DNA from: Haematobacter missouriensis
GTDB lineage: Bacteria; Pseudomonadota; Alphaproteobacteria; Rhodobacterales; Rhodobacteraceae
Length of the DNA stretch: 36,474 nt
NCBI RefSeq assembly: GCF_000740775.1
Contig: NZ_JFGS01000025.1
Location: 1-36,474 of the forward strand
Reading direction: 5' to 3'
Position numbers and translations under genes: made by a program
Shown here: piece after piece, positions 19,031 to 27,169 of the stretch
Layout of the letters: every line of letters starts with the position of its first letter
How positions within the stretch are numbered: position 1 is the first letter of the stretch
Notes under the pieces: generated by a model
Database searches by the model: none
Told to the model about the DNA's origin: nothing
What the model saw: the letters and a program-made list of their open reading frames with translations, nothing else

Positions 19031-19727
19031 CGGGCAATCTCCGGGCTGAGGAGCTTGATATGGAGCAGCGGGCGGGCAGGTTCAACGCGGTGCAGCGGCC
19101 GGCTGGCCAGCACCCGCACCCACCCGATGCTCCCGCGCCCCAATGCAGCGTTCCGGCGAAGTTGATGAAGATACACTGGTTCTCCACCCCATCAATCATG
19201 CGGGCAGGACCGGCGGCCTCCATGTCCAAGGCACAGCGCGCGGCCCAACGCGGCCAGCTCGATGACAGAAGCCCGATGGTCCTCGTGGCTCCCAGCTCTC
19301 GTGCGGCGCGGTTCATCCCCGCCACCATCAGCGCATGGACACGGCGCCGCGCCGCCATCGGCACGGTGTGGCAAACGAAACCGCGCGACACCTCCCAGAC
19401 ATGCGGATCCACCGGAGCTTCCTGATAGAGCAAGTCAGAAGGTATGGACCCCAGCAATTCCCGCTGTGCGTCGCGGATCATGTAGCTGTATATGCCGCAT
19501 TTCGCCGTCGTCGGGGTCAGGCGCATGCCCCCCACCACCCGTCCCAGATCGTGAATGGCGATCCAGCGGGAGGCCGGGGTATCGTACTGATCATACTCCA
19601 TGCCCATGGCTTCGGGCAGGTTCCATTTGTTCTGAACAATGAAGGACTGGTGGCGCGCGCGCAGCAGATTTGCGAACAGTTCGCCGTGTTTGTGCAGGTT
19701 CTCAAAGGAAAGCGTGGTGATTTGCAT
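18753..19727 (-). CDS. LuxI-family acyl-homoserine-lactone synthase with abnormal 3' end
   Basis: Residues 1-195 (19727-19143) form a complete LuxI-type GNAT domain. All eight residues invariant in LuxI enzymes are in place: Arg25, Phe29, Trp35, Asp46, Asp49, Arg69, Glu112 and Arg115. It should make an N-acyl-homoserine lactone from S-adenosylmethionine and an acyl carrier. After FAGTLH, where I would expect the family to end, codon 196 is TGG and the frame runs on to 324 residues. That tail is Cys/Ser/Gly-rich, has no AT preference at second codon positions, and overlaps the protease gene by 278 bases, so it is probably not native. A one-base shift near 19140 would instead give about 40 coding-like residues ending at 19021. 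GGAGACGACC precedes the ATG. Listed with its literal stop; the end is uncertain. Confidence 0.8.
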   Translation of the reverse strand: MQITTLSFENLHKHGELFANLLRARHQSFIVQNKWNLPEAMGMEYDQYDTPASRWIAIHDLGRVVGGMRLTPTTAKCGIYSYMIRDAQRELLGSIPSDLLYQEAPVDPHVWEVSRGFVCHTVPMAARRRVHALMVAGMNRAARELGATRTIGLLSSSWPRWAARCALDMEAAGPARMIDGVENQCIFINFAGTLHWGAGASGGCGCWPAGRCTALNLPARCSISSSSARRLPDAHDRCPICTVARRPAACGTDDSGQSGGNHHELRAGGQGHDTLRREYLHATGRLPAGDAFRNRSLLCRHLPQFWAGGAARAEFSGVWCDLDG

Positions 19728-19787
19728 GGTCGTCTCCGTGGGTTGGGGTAAAGAAATCCGAACCCGCGGCGACGACCCGACGCCTTC

Positions 19788-20396
19788 CTAGAGCAGCCTG
19801 TAATCCTTGGCACGCTGAATCGCCTCGGCCGTGGTGCGCGCCAACAGGCGCTGGCGGGCGGAATTCAACCGCGCTTTCAGGGCGCTTTCGGAGATGTTCA
19901 GCTTCGCTGCCGCCGCTGCATGGCGGTCTCCGGCGGCGATGAGGCGCAGGGCTTCTATCTGAGCGGGTGTGAGACTCTCCGGCGGCTCGGTAATCGCATG
20001 GATATGGCTCACCAGGTCCGCCGCCTTCGCGATCTCCGCATCCGTGAACTCTCGATCGTTCCGTGCGATACCGGCGATTGTCCGCGAACTTATGGGGCCA
20101 CAGGCAACGCAGGCGCCGAAACCAAGGCCATAACGCGCCGCTTCCGCCATTATGCCGAATGGATCGATGGTGATCTCGCTCCACCGTGTTGTGCCTTCGG
20201 TTGAAAACCCCCAGGCGACAAGCGGGTCCCGCAGCGTGTAGGCCTGCTCGGTGTACCGATCCGTCCAGTCCTGCGGAAAGGTACGGAACATGAGCATGGG
20301 TGCGCCGAATCTGATGTGCAGCGCCACGTAATACCCCACCGGCGCAAGACGGGCGAGATTGCGAAGTTCGAGCTCGAGGCCTACCGTCAAGGACAT
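19788..20396 (-). CDS. LuxR-family quorum-sensing transcription regulator
   Basis: A 202-residue regulator with an autoinducer-binding domain and a C-terminal helix-turn-helix. The ligand-pocket residues fall at exactly the TraR spacing: Trp44, Tyr48, Asp57, Pro58, Trp72 and Gly100. The HTH begins at LTPAQIEAL (142-150), with NISESALKARL as the recognition region. The almost invariant Glu of LTxxE is Gln146 here and the usual TV-H of the recognition helix is replaced, so its DNA site may differ. It lies 60 bases upstream of luxI on the same strand. No ribosome binding site precedes the ATG; the promoter -10 is 5 bases before it, suggesting a leaderless mRNA. Confidence 0.9.
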   Translation of the reverse strand: MSLTVGLELELRNLARLAPVGYYVALHIRFGAPMLMFRTFPQDWTDRYTEQAYTLRDPLVAWGFSTEGTTRWSEITIDPFGIMAEAARYGLGFGACVACGPISSRTIAGIARNDREFTDAEIAKAADLVSHIHAITEPPESLTPAQIEALRLIAAGDRHAAAAAKLNISESALKARLNSARQRLLARTTAEAIQRAKDYRLL

Positions 20397-20409
20397 GTCT
20401 TTTTAGACA
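20396..20409. promoter_or_regulatory. Palindrome over the luxR start (candidate lux-box-like operator)
   Basis: TGTCT-TTTT-AGACA is a perfect 5-base inverted repeat with a 4-base centre; one further C-G pair follows after a mismatch. It covers the first base of luxR and the predicted -10. LuxR proteins bind 16-20 base dyads near promoters, so binding here could repress or adjust luxR and the divergent small gene. It does not match a published lux or tra box that I know of. Confidence 0.4.
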
Positions 20410-20430
20410 AGTTGTGCCCTGCGCCGTCAA
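20402..20430 (-). promoter_or_regulatory. Putative luxR promoter
   Basis: On the minus strand TTGACG (20430-20425) and TCTAAA (20407-20402) are 17 bases apart. A start 6-8 bases after the -10 falls on the luxR ATG itself, which agrees with the missing ribosome binding site. Confidence 0.5.
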
Positions 20431-20439
20431 CTTTAAATT
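20412..20439 (+). promoter_or_regulatory. Putative promoter of the divergent small ORF
   Basis: TTGTGC (20412-20417) and TAAATT (20434-20439) are 16 bases apart on the plus strand, 35 bases before the small ORF. It overlaps the luxR promoter in opposite direction, so the two could compete or be co-regulated. Confidence 0.35.
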
Positions 20440-20474
20440 GTGGATCCATCGACCGCCGGTCGAAAGGTGTTTCA

Positions 20475-20657
20475 ATGCGATCCATAAGCCCAGACCTCTT
20501 TGCAAAACTCATGCGCCTTCCCGCGAATGACCGTTTCGATCTTCTCGAATTCATCGGCGCAACACCGATGGAAGACTTGGATCTCGACGAACTGATAGAA
20601 CAGATCACAACACAGGTCTCAGATATCTCCTCATATGCGAAGGACGCATATCAATAA
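20475..20657 (+). CDS. Small acidic protein of unknown function, divergent from luxR
   Basis: A 60-residue ORF with AAAGG eight bases before its ATG. It has 12 acidic and 5 basic residues; the middle is leucine/acid-rich (FDLLEFIGAT, EDLDLDELIEQI) and likely helical. There is no signal peptide, membrane segment or cysteine, and I recognise no family. Its base composition is clearly lower in GC than the neighbours. The frame is open to 20316, but that part lies inside luxR and lacks a binding site. It ends 14 bases before the terminator complex of the ribosomal cluster. Position beside luxR and shared promoter region suggest a link to quorum sensing, which is inference only. It could also be a chance ORF. 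Confidence 0.5.
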   Translation: MRSISPDLFAKLMRLPANDRFDLLEFIGATPMEDLDLDELIEQITTQVSDISSYAKDAYQ

Positions 20658-20670
20658 TTAATAGCCTGAG

Positions 20671-20703
20671 TAAAAAGAAAATACCCCGCCTATGGGCGGG
20701 GTA
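20671..20703 (-). terminator. Intrinsic terminator of the ribosomal/rpoA cluster
   Basis: Exact 9-base arms TACCCCGCC/GGCGGGGTA (20703-20695 and 20690-20682) with a 4-base loop are followed on the minus strand by TTTTCTTTTTA. It lies 25 bases after the rplQ stop. A classic strong terminator that insulates luxR and its neighbours from ribosomal transcription. Confidence 0.88.
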
Positions 20704-20728
20704 CCTCAATTCTAGTGTAGAGCCGGCA

Positions 20729-21148
20729 TTATTCGGCGTCGGCGAACTCTGCTTCAACGCGCGCCTTGTCGGCAGCGCCTTTGGCAGCGGGATCGCGATC
20801 GACGAATTCGATGATCGCCATCGGCGCCATGTCACCGTAGCGGAAGCCCGCCTTCATGATACGGACATAGCCACCCTGACGCTCTTTGTAGCGCGGGCCA
20901 AGCACGTCGAACAGTTTCGCGACATAGGCGTCTTGCTTGAGCTGCGCGGCAGCCTGACGGCGGGCGTGCAGATCCCCACGCTTGGCGAGCGTGATGAGCT
21001 TCTCGATGATCGGACGCAATTCCTTGGCTTTCGGAAGCGTCGTCTTGATCTGCTCATGCTCGATGAGCGAGCCGGACATGTTGGCGAAGAGCGCCTTGCG
21101 GTGCTCGTGCGTGCGGTTCAGGCGGCGGTATCCGCGGGCGTGACGCAT
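20729..21148 (-). CDS. rplQ: 50S ribosomal protein L17
   Basis: A 139-residue large-subunit protein near the peptide exit tunnel. The N-terminus [20 protein letters not shown] and the segment [28 protein letters not shown] are diagnostic. The C-terminus carries an acidic/Ala-rich extension ([15 protein letters not shown]) beyond the E. coli length of 127. AAGGAG precedes the ATG. It is the last gene of the cluster and has its own promoter-like site directly after rpoA. Confidence 0.98.
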   Translation of the reverse strand: MRHARGYRRLNRTHEHRKALFANMSGSLIEHEQIKTTLPKAKELRPIIEKLITLAKRGDLHARRQAAAQLKQDAYVAKLFDVLGPRYKERQGGYVRIMKAGFRYGDMAPMAIIEFVDRDPAAKGAADKARVEAEFADAE

Positions 21149-21247
21149 GGTCTTACTCCTTTTGCTTTGTCCGGCGCGGATGCGAACCGCGCTCTCCTTG
21201 GGGCGGAATTGCCCATGATTTCCCCGGCAGTCCGGGCATTCGGGGCG

Positions 21248-21276
21248 CCTCTAGCGAAACGCCCCGCAAAGGTCAA
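21248..21276 (-). promoter_or_regulatory. Putative internal promoter for rplQ
   Basis: On the minus strand TTGACC (21276-21271) starts one base after the rpoA stop codon and TAGAGG (21253-21248) follows 17 bases later. The region also forms a GGGGCG/CGCCCC hairpin and a CCCGG/CCGGG hairpin. The same TTGACC-17-TAGA pattern appears after adk. Gap to rplQ about 100 bases. Confidence 0.45.
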
Positions 21277-22293
21277 TCAGAACTGATCTTCAAACCGCTT
21301 GGCGAGGTCTTCGATGTTCTCCGGCGGCCAGTCCTCGACTTCCATGCCGAGGTGCAGACCCATGCCGGACAGCACTTCCTTAATCTCGTTGAGCGACTTG
21401 CGGCCGAAGTTCGGCGTCCGAAGCATCTCGGCTTCCGTCTTCTGGATCAGATCGCCGATATAGACGATATTGTCGTTCTTCAGGCAGTTGGCCGAGCGGA
21501 CCGACAGTTCGAGTTCGTCCACCTTCTTCAGCAGCAGCGGGTTGAACTCCAGCCCGTCCTCCGCGTCCTGACGCGTGGCCGATTCCGGCTCTTCGAAGTT
21601 GACGAAGACGGTGAGCTGGTCCTGCAGGATGCGCGCGGCGAAAGCCACAGCGTCGTCCGGCGTGACGGAGCCATCGGTTTCGATCTTCATGGTAAGCTTG
21701 TCGTAATCAAGCACCTGGCCCTCGCGGGTAGGTGTGACTTCATAGGCAACCTTCTTCACCGGCGAGTAAATCGCATCGATCGGAATGAGCCCGATCGGCG
21801 CGTCTTCCGGCCGGTTCTTGTCCGCCGCAACATAGCCCTTGCCCGTGTTCACGGTCAGTTCCATGAACAGGTTCGCGCCGTCGTCCAGATGGCAGATGAC
21901 ATGCTCCTTGTTCAGCACCTCGATGCCGTTCGATTCGGAGATATCACCACCGGTCACGATGCCCGGCCCCTTGGCGGAGATCGTCAGTCGTTTCGGCCCT
22001 TCGACTTCCATCTTGAGCGCGACACCCTTCAGATTGAGGACGATGTCCGTGACATCCTCACGCACACCCGAGATCGAGGAGAACTCGTGCAGCACATTGT
22101 CGATCTGGATCGCAGTGATCGCGGCGCCCTGAAGCGAAGACATCAACACACGGCGCAGCGCGTTGCCGAGGGTCAGACCGAACCCACGCTCCAGCGGCTC
22201 GGCAACCACCGTCGCCTGACGGGACGCGTCGGGGCCAGCCTTGACCTCGAGTTGGGTCGGCTTGATGAGTTCCTGCCAGTTCTTGTGGATCAT
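21277..22293 (-). CDS. rpoA: DNA-directed RNA polymerase subunit alpha
   Basis: A 338-residue subunit that dimerises to start RNA polymerase assembly. The N-terminal domain (about 1-235) shows [22 protein letters not shown]; after a linker the C-terminal domain (about 250-320) carries [18 protein letters not shown] and [12 protein letters not shown], the part that binds UP elements and activators. Length is slightly above the E. coli 329. It follows rpsK after a 120-base gap containing a large hairpin. Confidence 0.98.
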   Translation of the reverse strand: MIHKNWQELIKPTQLEVKAGPDASRQATVVAEPLERGFGLTLGNALRRVLMSSLQGAAITAIQIDNVLHEFSSISGVREDVTDIVLNLKGVALKMEVEGPKRLTISAKGPGIVTGGDISESNGIEVLNKEHVICHLDDGANLFMELTVNTGKGYVAADKNRPEDAPIGLIPIDAIYSPVKKVAYEVTPTREGQVLDYDKLTMKIETDGSVTPDDAVAFAARILQDQLTVFVNFEEPESATRQDAEDGLEFNPLLLKKVDELELSVRSANCLKNDNIVYIGDLIQKTEAEMLRTPNFGRKSLNEIKEVLSGMGLHLGMEVEDWPPENIEDLAKRFEDQF

Positions 22294-22366
22294 GCAATTG
22301 CCTCCATACCTGTCCCGCGGCGCATGAACCGGTTGCCGCAGAACGCCCGAGGTTCAGAATGACGCA

Positions 22367-22397
22367 CTCGGGCCGCGCGAATTTCGCGCGACCCGAG
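22367..22397 (-). other. Large hairpin between rpsK and rpoA
   Basis: Arms CTCGGGTCGCGCGAA and TTCGCGCGGCCCGAG pair along their full length on the minus-strand RNA, apart from the loop bases, with one G-U pair. No T run follows, so termination is unlikely; it may stabilise or process the mRNA, or modulate rpoA level relative to ribosomal proteins. Confidence 0.5.
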
Positions 22398-22413
22398 CAA
22401 AATTTTCGATTCC

Positions 22414-22803
22414 TCAGACCCGACGGCGCTTCGGCGGACGGCAGCCGTTGTGCGCGAGCGGCGTAACATCGCGGATCGAGGTGATGTTGAACCCGACGGC
22501 GGCCAGCGCGCGGAGCGCCGATTCACGACCGGAGCCGGGGCCCTGCACTTCGACTTCCAAGGTACGGACGCCATGTTCCTGCGCCTTGCGGCCAGCGTCT
22601 TCCGCAGCCATCTGCGCCGCATAGGGCGTGGATTTCCGCGAACCCTTGAAGCCCATCGTGCCGGCGGAAGACCAGGCGATCGCATTGCCCTGCACGTCGG
22701 AGATCAGGATCTTGGTGTTGTTGAACGAGGAGTTCACGTGAGCAACGCCAGCGGCGATGTTCTTGCGCTCCTTGCGCTTGATACGGGTCTTGTCGCGAGC
22801 CAT
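22414..22803 (-). CDS. rpsK: 30S ribosomal protein S11
   Basis: A 129-residue small-subunit platform protein. Signature segments are [31 protein letters not shown] and the C-terminal [18 protein letters not shown]. Length equals the usual 129 residues. It sits 12 bases after rpsM, as in the alpha operon of other bacteria; rpsD, which follows rpsK in E. coli, is absent here as in most alphaproteobacteria. Confidence 0.98.
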   Translation of the reverse strand: MARDKTRIKRKERKNIAAGVAHVNSSFNNTKILISDVQGNAIAWSSAGTMGFKGSRKSTPYAAQMAAEDAGRKAQEHGVRTLEVEVQGPGSGRESALRALAAVGFNITSIRDVTPLAHNGCRPPKRRRV

Positions 22804-22815
22804 GATACCCTCCCC

Positions 22816-23184
<369 letters not shown>

Positions 23185-23330
23185 TAGGGCTTCCTTTTCT
23201 GTTGCGGTTCCGTAATGCCGGAACCTTTTTTCACAACGCGGGTTTTGCGGTATGAACCGATCCCCACACGCTCTGACCTGAAGGGCGGACAGAAGCCGCC
23301 CGTCAGGACGATTCTCTTGCGAGAGGCTGT

Positions 23331-23359
23331 GATCTATGGGCTTTGACGTCTCAGGTCAA
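23331..23359 (-). promoter_or_regulatory. Putative promoter for rpsM-rpsK-rpoA
   Basis: On the minus strand TTGACC (23359-23354) and TAGATC (23336-23331) are 17 bases apart, just after adk and about 150 bases before rpsM. A 7-base GGTTCCG/CGGAACC hairpin and a GGGCGG/CCGCCC hairpin lie in the leader; these could serve as a regulatory leader for the alpha operon, though no protein binding site can be named. Confidence 0.45.
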
Positions 23360-23376
23360 GAGGCGTCAATCGCGGA

Positions 23377-24024
23377 TCAGCTCTTGTCAAGCACCTTACG
23401 GACAGCTTCTGAAACTGCTTCCGGCTCATCAAGGCCATCGACGGAAGAGAGCATCTCCTTGGCGTAGTAGTACCCGATCAGCGGCGAGGTCTTCTTGTAG
23501 TACTCCATCAACCGCTTGGTCAGGCTCGCCTCGTTGTCATCGGCGCGGCGACGAAGATCGGTGGAACCGCAGACATCGCAGACGCCGGCCACTTTCGTGG
23601 GCTTGGTGACGTCGTGATACACTTCGCCGCAATTGCCGCAGGTGAACCGCCCGGTGATCCGCGACACCAGCGCCGCGTCATCCACCTGCATCTCGATCAC
23701 CGCGTCGAGGGACTGGCCCACGCGGTCCAGCATCGCGCCAAGCGCATCGGCCTGCGGCAACGTCCGCGGGAAACCGTCGAAGATAAATCCGGAACCTTCA
23801 GCGCCTGTGATCCGCTCCTCGATAAGACCGATCACGATCTCATCGGTCACGAGTTGGCCACTATCCATGACTTCGGCGACCTTGCGGCCCATGTCCGTCC
23901 CGGAGTGCCGCGCTTCCCGCAGCATATCCCCGGTCGAAAGCTGGACCATGCCACGCTCCTCCACGAGACGGCGGGCCTGAGTACCCTTCCCCGCCCCCGG
24001 CGGCCCTAGCAGTATGACGTTCAT
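23377..24024 (-). CDS. adk: Adenylate kinase, zinc-binding LID type
   Basis: A 215-residue enzyme that interconverts ATP+AMP with two ADP. The P-loop is GPPGAGKGT at 8-16, the AMP site includes STGDMLR and the segment [10 protein letters not shown]. The LID domain carries Cys129, Cys132, Cys149 and Cys152, a C-x2-C...C-x2-C set that binds structural zinc in many bacterial enzymes but not in E. coli. The ATG overlaps the secY stop by four bases. The secY-adk order is widely conserved. Confidence 0.97.
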   Translation of the reverse strand: MNVILLGPPGAGKGTQARRLVEERGMVQLSTGDMLREARHSGTDMGRKVAEVMDSGQLVTDEIVIGLIEERITGAEGSGFIFDGFPRTLPQADALGAMLDRVGQSLDAVIEMQVDDAALVSRITGRFTCGNCGEVYHDVTKPTKVAGVCDVCGSTDLRRRADDNEASLTKRLMEYYKKTSPLIGYYYAKEMLSSVDGLDEPEAVSEAVRKVLDKS

Positions 24025-25388
24025 CGCCGAATCGTTCCCCCTTTACGCGCCGTGCCGTTGCGTCTTTTGCCGCGCAACTGGCTCTTTTCGATCAGCCCTT
24101 CATACTGGTGCGCCAACAGGTGCGACTGGACCTGAGAGATCGTGTCCATGGTCACCGAGACGACAATCAGCACGGACGTGCCGCCGAAGTAGAAGGGAAT
24201 ACCCATCTGGAACCGCAGGATCTCCGGCAGAAGGACCACGGCCACGAGGTAGGCCGACCCAAGCACGAGGATCCGATTAACCACGTAGTTCAGATATTCC
24301 TCGGTCTTCTTGCCGGGGCGAATGCCTGGAATAAAGCCGTTCTGGTTCTTCAGGTTGTCGGCGACGTCGTCCGTCTTGAAGGCGACGTTCGCTGTATAGA
24401 AATAAGCGAAGAACACGATCATAGCCGCGAAGAACAGCATGTAGAGCGGCTGACCCGGCCCGAAGTAAGCCAGCAGCCACGACATCACCGGCCCGGTCTG
24501 TCCGCCGGAGAAGGTTGCGATCGTCGTCGGCAGCAGCAGCAGCGAGGAGGCGAAGATCGCCGGGATGACGCCCGCCGGGTTCACCTTGATAGGCAGGTGA
24601 GAGGAGCCGCCGTCATAGACCTTCATCCCCACCTGACGGCGCGGATACTGGATATGAATCTTGCGAAGCGCGCGCTCCATGAACACCACGAAGGCCACAA
24701 CCAGCACGACCATCAGCAGTACGCCGATGATAACGGCAGGCGAGATCGCACCGGAGCGTCCCTGGCTCAGGAACCGCGCAAGCGCCGCGGGAACCTCAGC
24801 GATAATGCCGACGAAGATGATGAGCGAGATGCCGTTGCCGATGCCGCGTGCGGTGATCTGCTCACCCAGCCACATCAGGAACATCGTGCCGCCGACCAAA
24901 GTGATCACGCAGGCCACGCGGAAGAACATCCCCGGATCGGCGACAAGCCCCCCGGCCTCAAGACTGACCGCCAGCCCCCAGGCCTGAAAGATCGCCAGCG
25001 CGACGGTCCCGTAGCGGGTATATTGGTTGATCTTCTTCCGTCCCGCCTCACCCTCTTTCTTCAGGCCCTGAAGGGAGGGGATCATCGCGACGAGAAGCTG
25101 CACGATGATGGAGGCGGAGATATAGGGCATGATGCCGAGCGCAAAGACCCCCATCCGCCCGAGCGCACCGCCGGTGAACATCGTCAGGATGCCACCCAGC
25201 CCGGTCTGTGCCTGCTCCATGAAATTGCGCAGCGCTGCTGCATCAATACCCGGAACGGGGATGTAGGTGCCGAGCCGGTAGACGATCAGCAACCCGATGG
25301 TGAAGAAGATGCGGTGGCGCAGGTCGGTCGCCTTGCCGAGGGTTCCCCAGCTCAGGTTCGCGGCCATTTGCTCAGCAGCAGATGCCAT
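24021..25388 (-). CDS. secY: Protein translocase subunit SecY
   Basis: A 455-residue channel of the SecYEG translocon with ten transmembrane helices. Diagnostic segments are [26 protein letters not shown] at the N-terminal cytoplasmic/first helix border (only partly quoted families vary), [15 protein letters not shown], and the late [19 protein letters not shown] loop that contacts SecA and the ribosome. The C-terminus is basic ([15 protein letters not shown]). A gap of 121 bases with two hairpins separates it from rplO. Confidence 0.97.
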   Translation of the reverse strand: MASAAEQMAANLSWGTLGKATDLRHRIFFTIGLLIVYRLGTYIPVPGIDAAALRNFMEQAQTGLGGILTMFTGGALGRMGVFALGIMPYISASIIVQLLVAMIPSLQGLKKEGEAGRKKINQYTRYGTVALAIFQAWGLAVSLEAGGLVADPGMFFRVACVITLVGGTMFLMWLGEQITARGIGNGISLIIFVGIIAEVPAALARFLSQGRSGAISPAVIIGVLLMVVLVVAFVVFMERALRKIHIQYPRRQVGMKVYDGGSSHLPIKVNPAGVIPAIFASSLLLLPTTIATFSGGQTGPVMSWLLAYFGPGQPLYMLFFAAMIVFFAYFYTANVAFKTDDVADNLKNQNGFIPGIRPGKKTEEYLNYVVNRILVLGSAYLVAVVLLPEILRFQMGIPFYFGGTSVLIVVSVTMDTISQVQSHLLAHQYEGLIEKSQLRGKRRNGTARKGGTIRR

Positions 25389-25427
25389 GCCCAGACTCTT
25401 TCCGAGACCACGTCTCTTTCATGGACA

Positions 25428-25504
25428 GCGCCGCCGGCCCGTTGACCGGTCCGGCGGCGCGGAAAAGCTCGTCGCAGGTGTATGCGGCAGAGACGCCGCA
25501 TACA
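25428..25504 (-). other. Two intercistronic hairpins between rplO and secY
   Basis: The first, 25504-25479, has perfect 10-base arms (TGTATGCGGC/GCCGCATACA) and begins six bases after the rplO stop. The second, 25460-25428, has perfect 10-base arms (GCGCCGCCGG/CCGGCGGCGC) around a 13-base centre. Neither is followed by a T run. Likely mRNA-stabilising or partial-termination structures that adjust secY level. Confidence 0.5.
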
Positions 25505-25509
25505 ACGCC

Positions 25510-25980
25510 TTATTCGGCGGCGGCGACAGCAACTTTCAGGGAGCCACCAGCTTTCTCAACCGCCTCGATGGCCGATTGGGACGCGCCGGACACTTCAAGC
25601 GCGAGCTTCGCCGTCACGTCGCCCTTCGCCAGAACCCGGATACCGTCGAGCTTGCGGCGCACCAGACCGGAGGTCACAAGGACGTCTTCCGTGATCGGCT
25701 GTGCGGCGTCGAGCTTGCCAGCGTCAACGAACTTCTGGATCAGACCGAGGTTGATCACGGCGTAGGACTTCGCATTCGGCTTGGTGAAGCCGCGCTTCGG
25801 CAGGCGCCGGTAGAGCGGCATCTGGCCACCCTCGTAGCCGTTCAGCGCAACGCCCGAGCGGGATTTCTGACCCTTGATACCACGACCGGCGGTCTTGCCC
25901 TTGCCGGAGCCGGGACCACGCGCCACACGTTTCTTCTTGCGGGCCGCGCCTTCGTTGTCGTGGAGTTCGTTCAGTTTCAT
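25510..25980 (-). CDS. rplO: 50S ribosomal protein L15
   Basis: A 156-residue large-subunit protein. [39 protein letters not shown] and GFEGGQMPL-like [18 protein letters not shown] are diagnostic. The frame is open further upstream through the intergenic region, but the ATG at 25980 with AAGGAGAAGCG before it is the family start. It is preceded by a promoter and terminator region rather than by rpmD directly. Confidence 0.98.
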   Translation of the reverse strand: MKLNELHDNEGAARKKKRVARGPGSGKGKTAGRGIKGQKSRSGVALNGYEGGQMPLYRRLPKRGFTKPNAKSYAVINLGLIQKFVDAGKLDAAQPITEDVLVTSGLVRRKLDGIRVLAKGDVTAKLALEVSGASQSAIEAVEKAGGSLKVAVAAAE

Positions 25981-26073
25981 ATCGCTTCTCCTTACCGGAA
26001 TCGCCCCCGAAGCGACTTGGGCGAACACGGCATATGGGTGATTCAGAAAAGGCCCATCACGGACCACCGGCGG

Positions 26074-26102
26074 CATATACCGGTTGCGTGGGGGTGGATC
26101 AA
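26074..26102 (-). promoter_or_regulatory. Putative promoter for rplO-secY-adk
   Basis: On the minus strand TTGATC (26102-26097) and TATATG (26079-26074) are exactly 17 bases apart, 93 bases before rplO. This is among the best promoter matches in the window and lies just after the rpmD terminator. Confidence 0.6.
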
Positions 26103-26158
26103 GGCACTTCGCGCTTTCACCACGGTATTGTTGAGACCTGAAGACAGCAACCGGCCCC

Positions 26159-26197
26159 AAAAGCAGAACGCCCCGGTCCTGCGACCGGGGCGTTCTG
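26159..26197 (-). terminator. Intrinsic terminator after rpmD
   Basis: Perfect 15-base arms (CAGAACGCCCCGGTC and its complement, 26197-26183 and 26178-26164) with a 4-base loop are followed by CTTTTG on the minus strand, 18 bases after the rpmD stop. The short T run may allow some readthrough into rplO. Confidence 0.75.
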
Positions 26198-26214
26198 ACG
26201 GCTGACAACCGAGG

Positions 26215-26403
26215 TCAGCCCTTTTCTTCCACGATCTGCACGAGATGCGGGATCGAGTTCACCATGCCGCGGATGGAGGGCGTATCCTCCAGCTCACGGG
26301 TGCGGTGCATCTTGTTGAGGCCGAGCCCGATCAGCGTGCGCTGCTGGCTGGCCGGACGGCGGATCGGGGAGCCGATCTGCTTCACAACGATGGTTTTCGC
26401 CAT
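26215..26403 (-). CDS. rpmD: 50S ribosomal protein L30
   Basis: A 62-residue protein with the typical [20 protein letters not shown] start and the [22 protein letters not shown] core. Length is that of bacterial L30. It follows rpsE by 11 bases and is directly followed by a terminator, so it appears to close one transcription unit of the spc region. Confidence 0.97.
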   Translation of the reverse strand: MAKTIVVKQIGSPIRRPASQQRTLIGLGLNKMHRTRELEDTPSIRGMVNSIPHLVQIVEEKG

Positions 26404-26414
26404 TGTTCCGCTCC

Positions 26415-26969
26415 TTACGCTTCTGCCGCTTCGGCTTCGGCGCGCTTCAGGATGTCGCCCACTTTCTTGCCGCGACGCTGCGCGACCGAACGGGGGCTGG
26501 CTTCCTTCTGCAGGCCGTCGATGGTGGCCCGGATCATGTTATAGGGGTTTTGCGACCCCAGCGATTTCGCCACCACATCCTGGAGGCCCAGCATCTCGAA
26601 CACAGCGCGCATCGGCCCGCCCGCGATGATCCCGGTACCCGGAGCGGCGGTCCGCATCACCACCTTGCCGGCGCCGTGACGGCCCTCGATGTCGTGGTGC
26701 AGGGTGCGGCCTTCGCGCAGCGGCACGCGGATCAGGCTGCGTTTCGCCTGCTCGGTGGCCTTGCGGATCGCTTCCGGCACTTCCTTGGCCTTGCCCTTGC
26801 CGAAGCCGACACGGCCCCGCTGGTCGCCGACCACCACGAGAGCGGCGAAGCCGAACCGCTTGCCCCCCTTGACGGTCTTGGACACACGGTTGATCGCCAC
26901 GAGACGATCGGCGAATTCCGGGGTTTCCTCGCGTTCGCGACGATCCCGGCGGTTCTCACGTTCTGCCAT
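26415..26969 (-). CDS. rpsE: 30S ribosomal protein S5
   Basis: A 184-residue protein involved in decoding accuracy and assembly. The double-stranded-RNA-binding domain shows [19 protein letters not shown] and [15 protein letters not shown]; the C-terminal domain has [16 protein letters not shown] and the [17 protein letters not shown] stretch. A charged N-terminal segment ([12 protein letters not shown]) extends it beyond the 167 residues of E. coli, common in alphaproteobacteria. A 200-base gap with two hairpins precedes it. Confidence 0.98.
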   Translation of the reverse strand: MAERENRRDRREREETPEFADRLVAINRVSKTVKGGKRFGFAALVVVGDQRGRVGFGKGKAKEVPEAIRKATEQAKRSLIRVPLREGRTLHHDIEGRHGAGKVVMRTAAPGTGIIAGGPMRAVFEMLGLQDVVAKSLGSQNPYNMIRATIDGLQKEASPRSVAQRRGKKVGDILKRAEAEAAEA

Positions 26970-27103
26970 ACGGCATTCCTTCTTTCAGGGGGCATGATGG
27001 CCCGGCTGATTCAATCCAGGTCGGTGCGGCCCCAGTCGGTGCACAGGCCACATCTCCGGATCATCGAGGCGACGCGTCCGACGCCGCCTTCACTTCCGTC
27101 AGA

Positions 27104-27163
27104 GATACGCCGCGCCCTGAAGGCACGGCGTATCATTTCCGGTGCCTCCCGCCGTGGCGGGAG
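27104..27163 (-). other. Two hairpins between rplR and rpsE
   Basis: 27163-27146 forms CTCCCGCC/GGCGGGAG seven bases after the rplR stop. 27134-27104 forms 13-base arms (GATACGCCGTGCC with GGCGCGGCGTATC, one G-U pair) around a 5-base loop. No T run follows either. The remainder of the 200-base gap has no gene and no clear promoter. Confidence 0.5.
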
Positions 27164-27169
27164 ACGACA

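Noticed and set aside
16718-19165. An 815-codon plus-strand frame opposite rarA and the protease
   Set aside because: Same antisense-shadow effect; composition is Arg/His/Pro-rich and the sense genes are clear.
20316-20474. Longer 113-codon version of the small ORF beside luxR
   Set aside because: The extra codons lie inside luxR and across its promoter, with no ribosome binding site; the ATG at 20475 has one.
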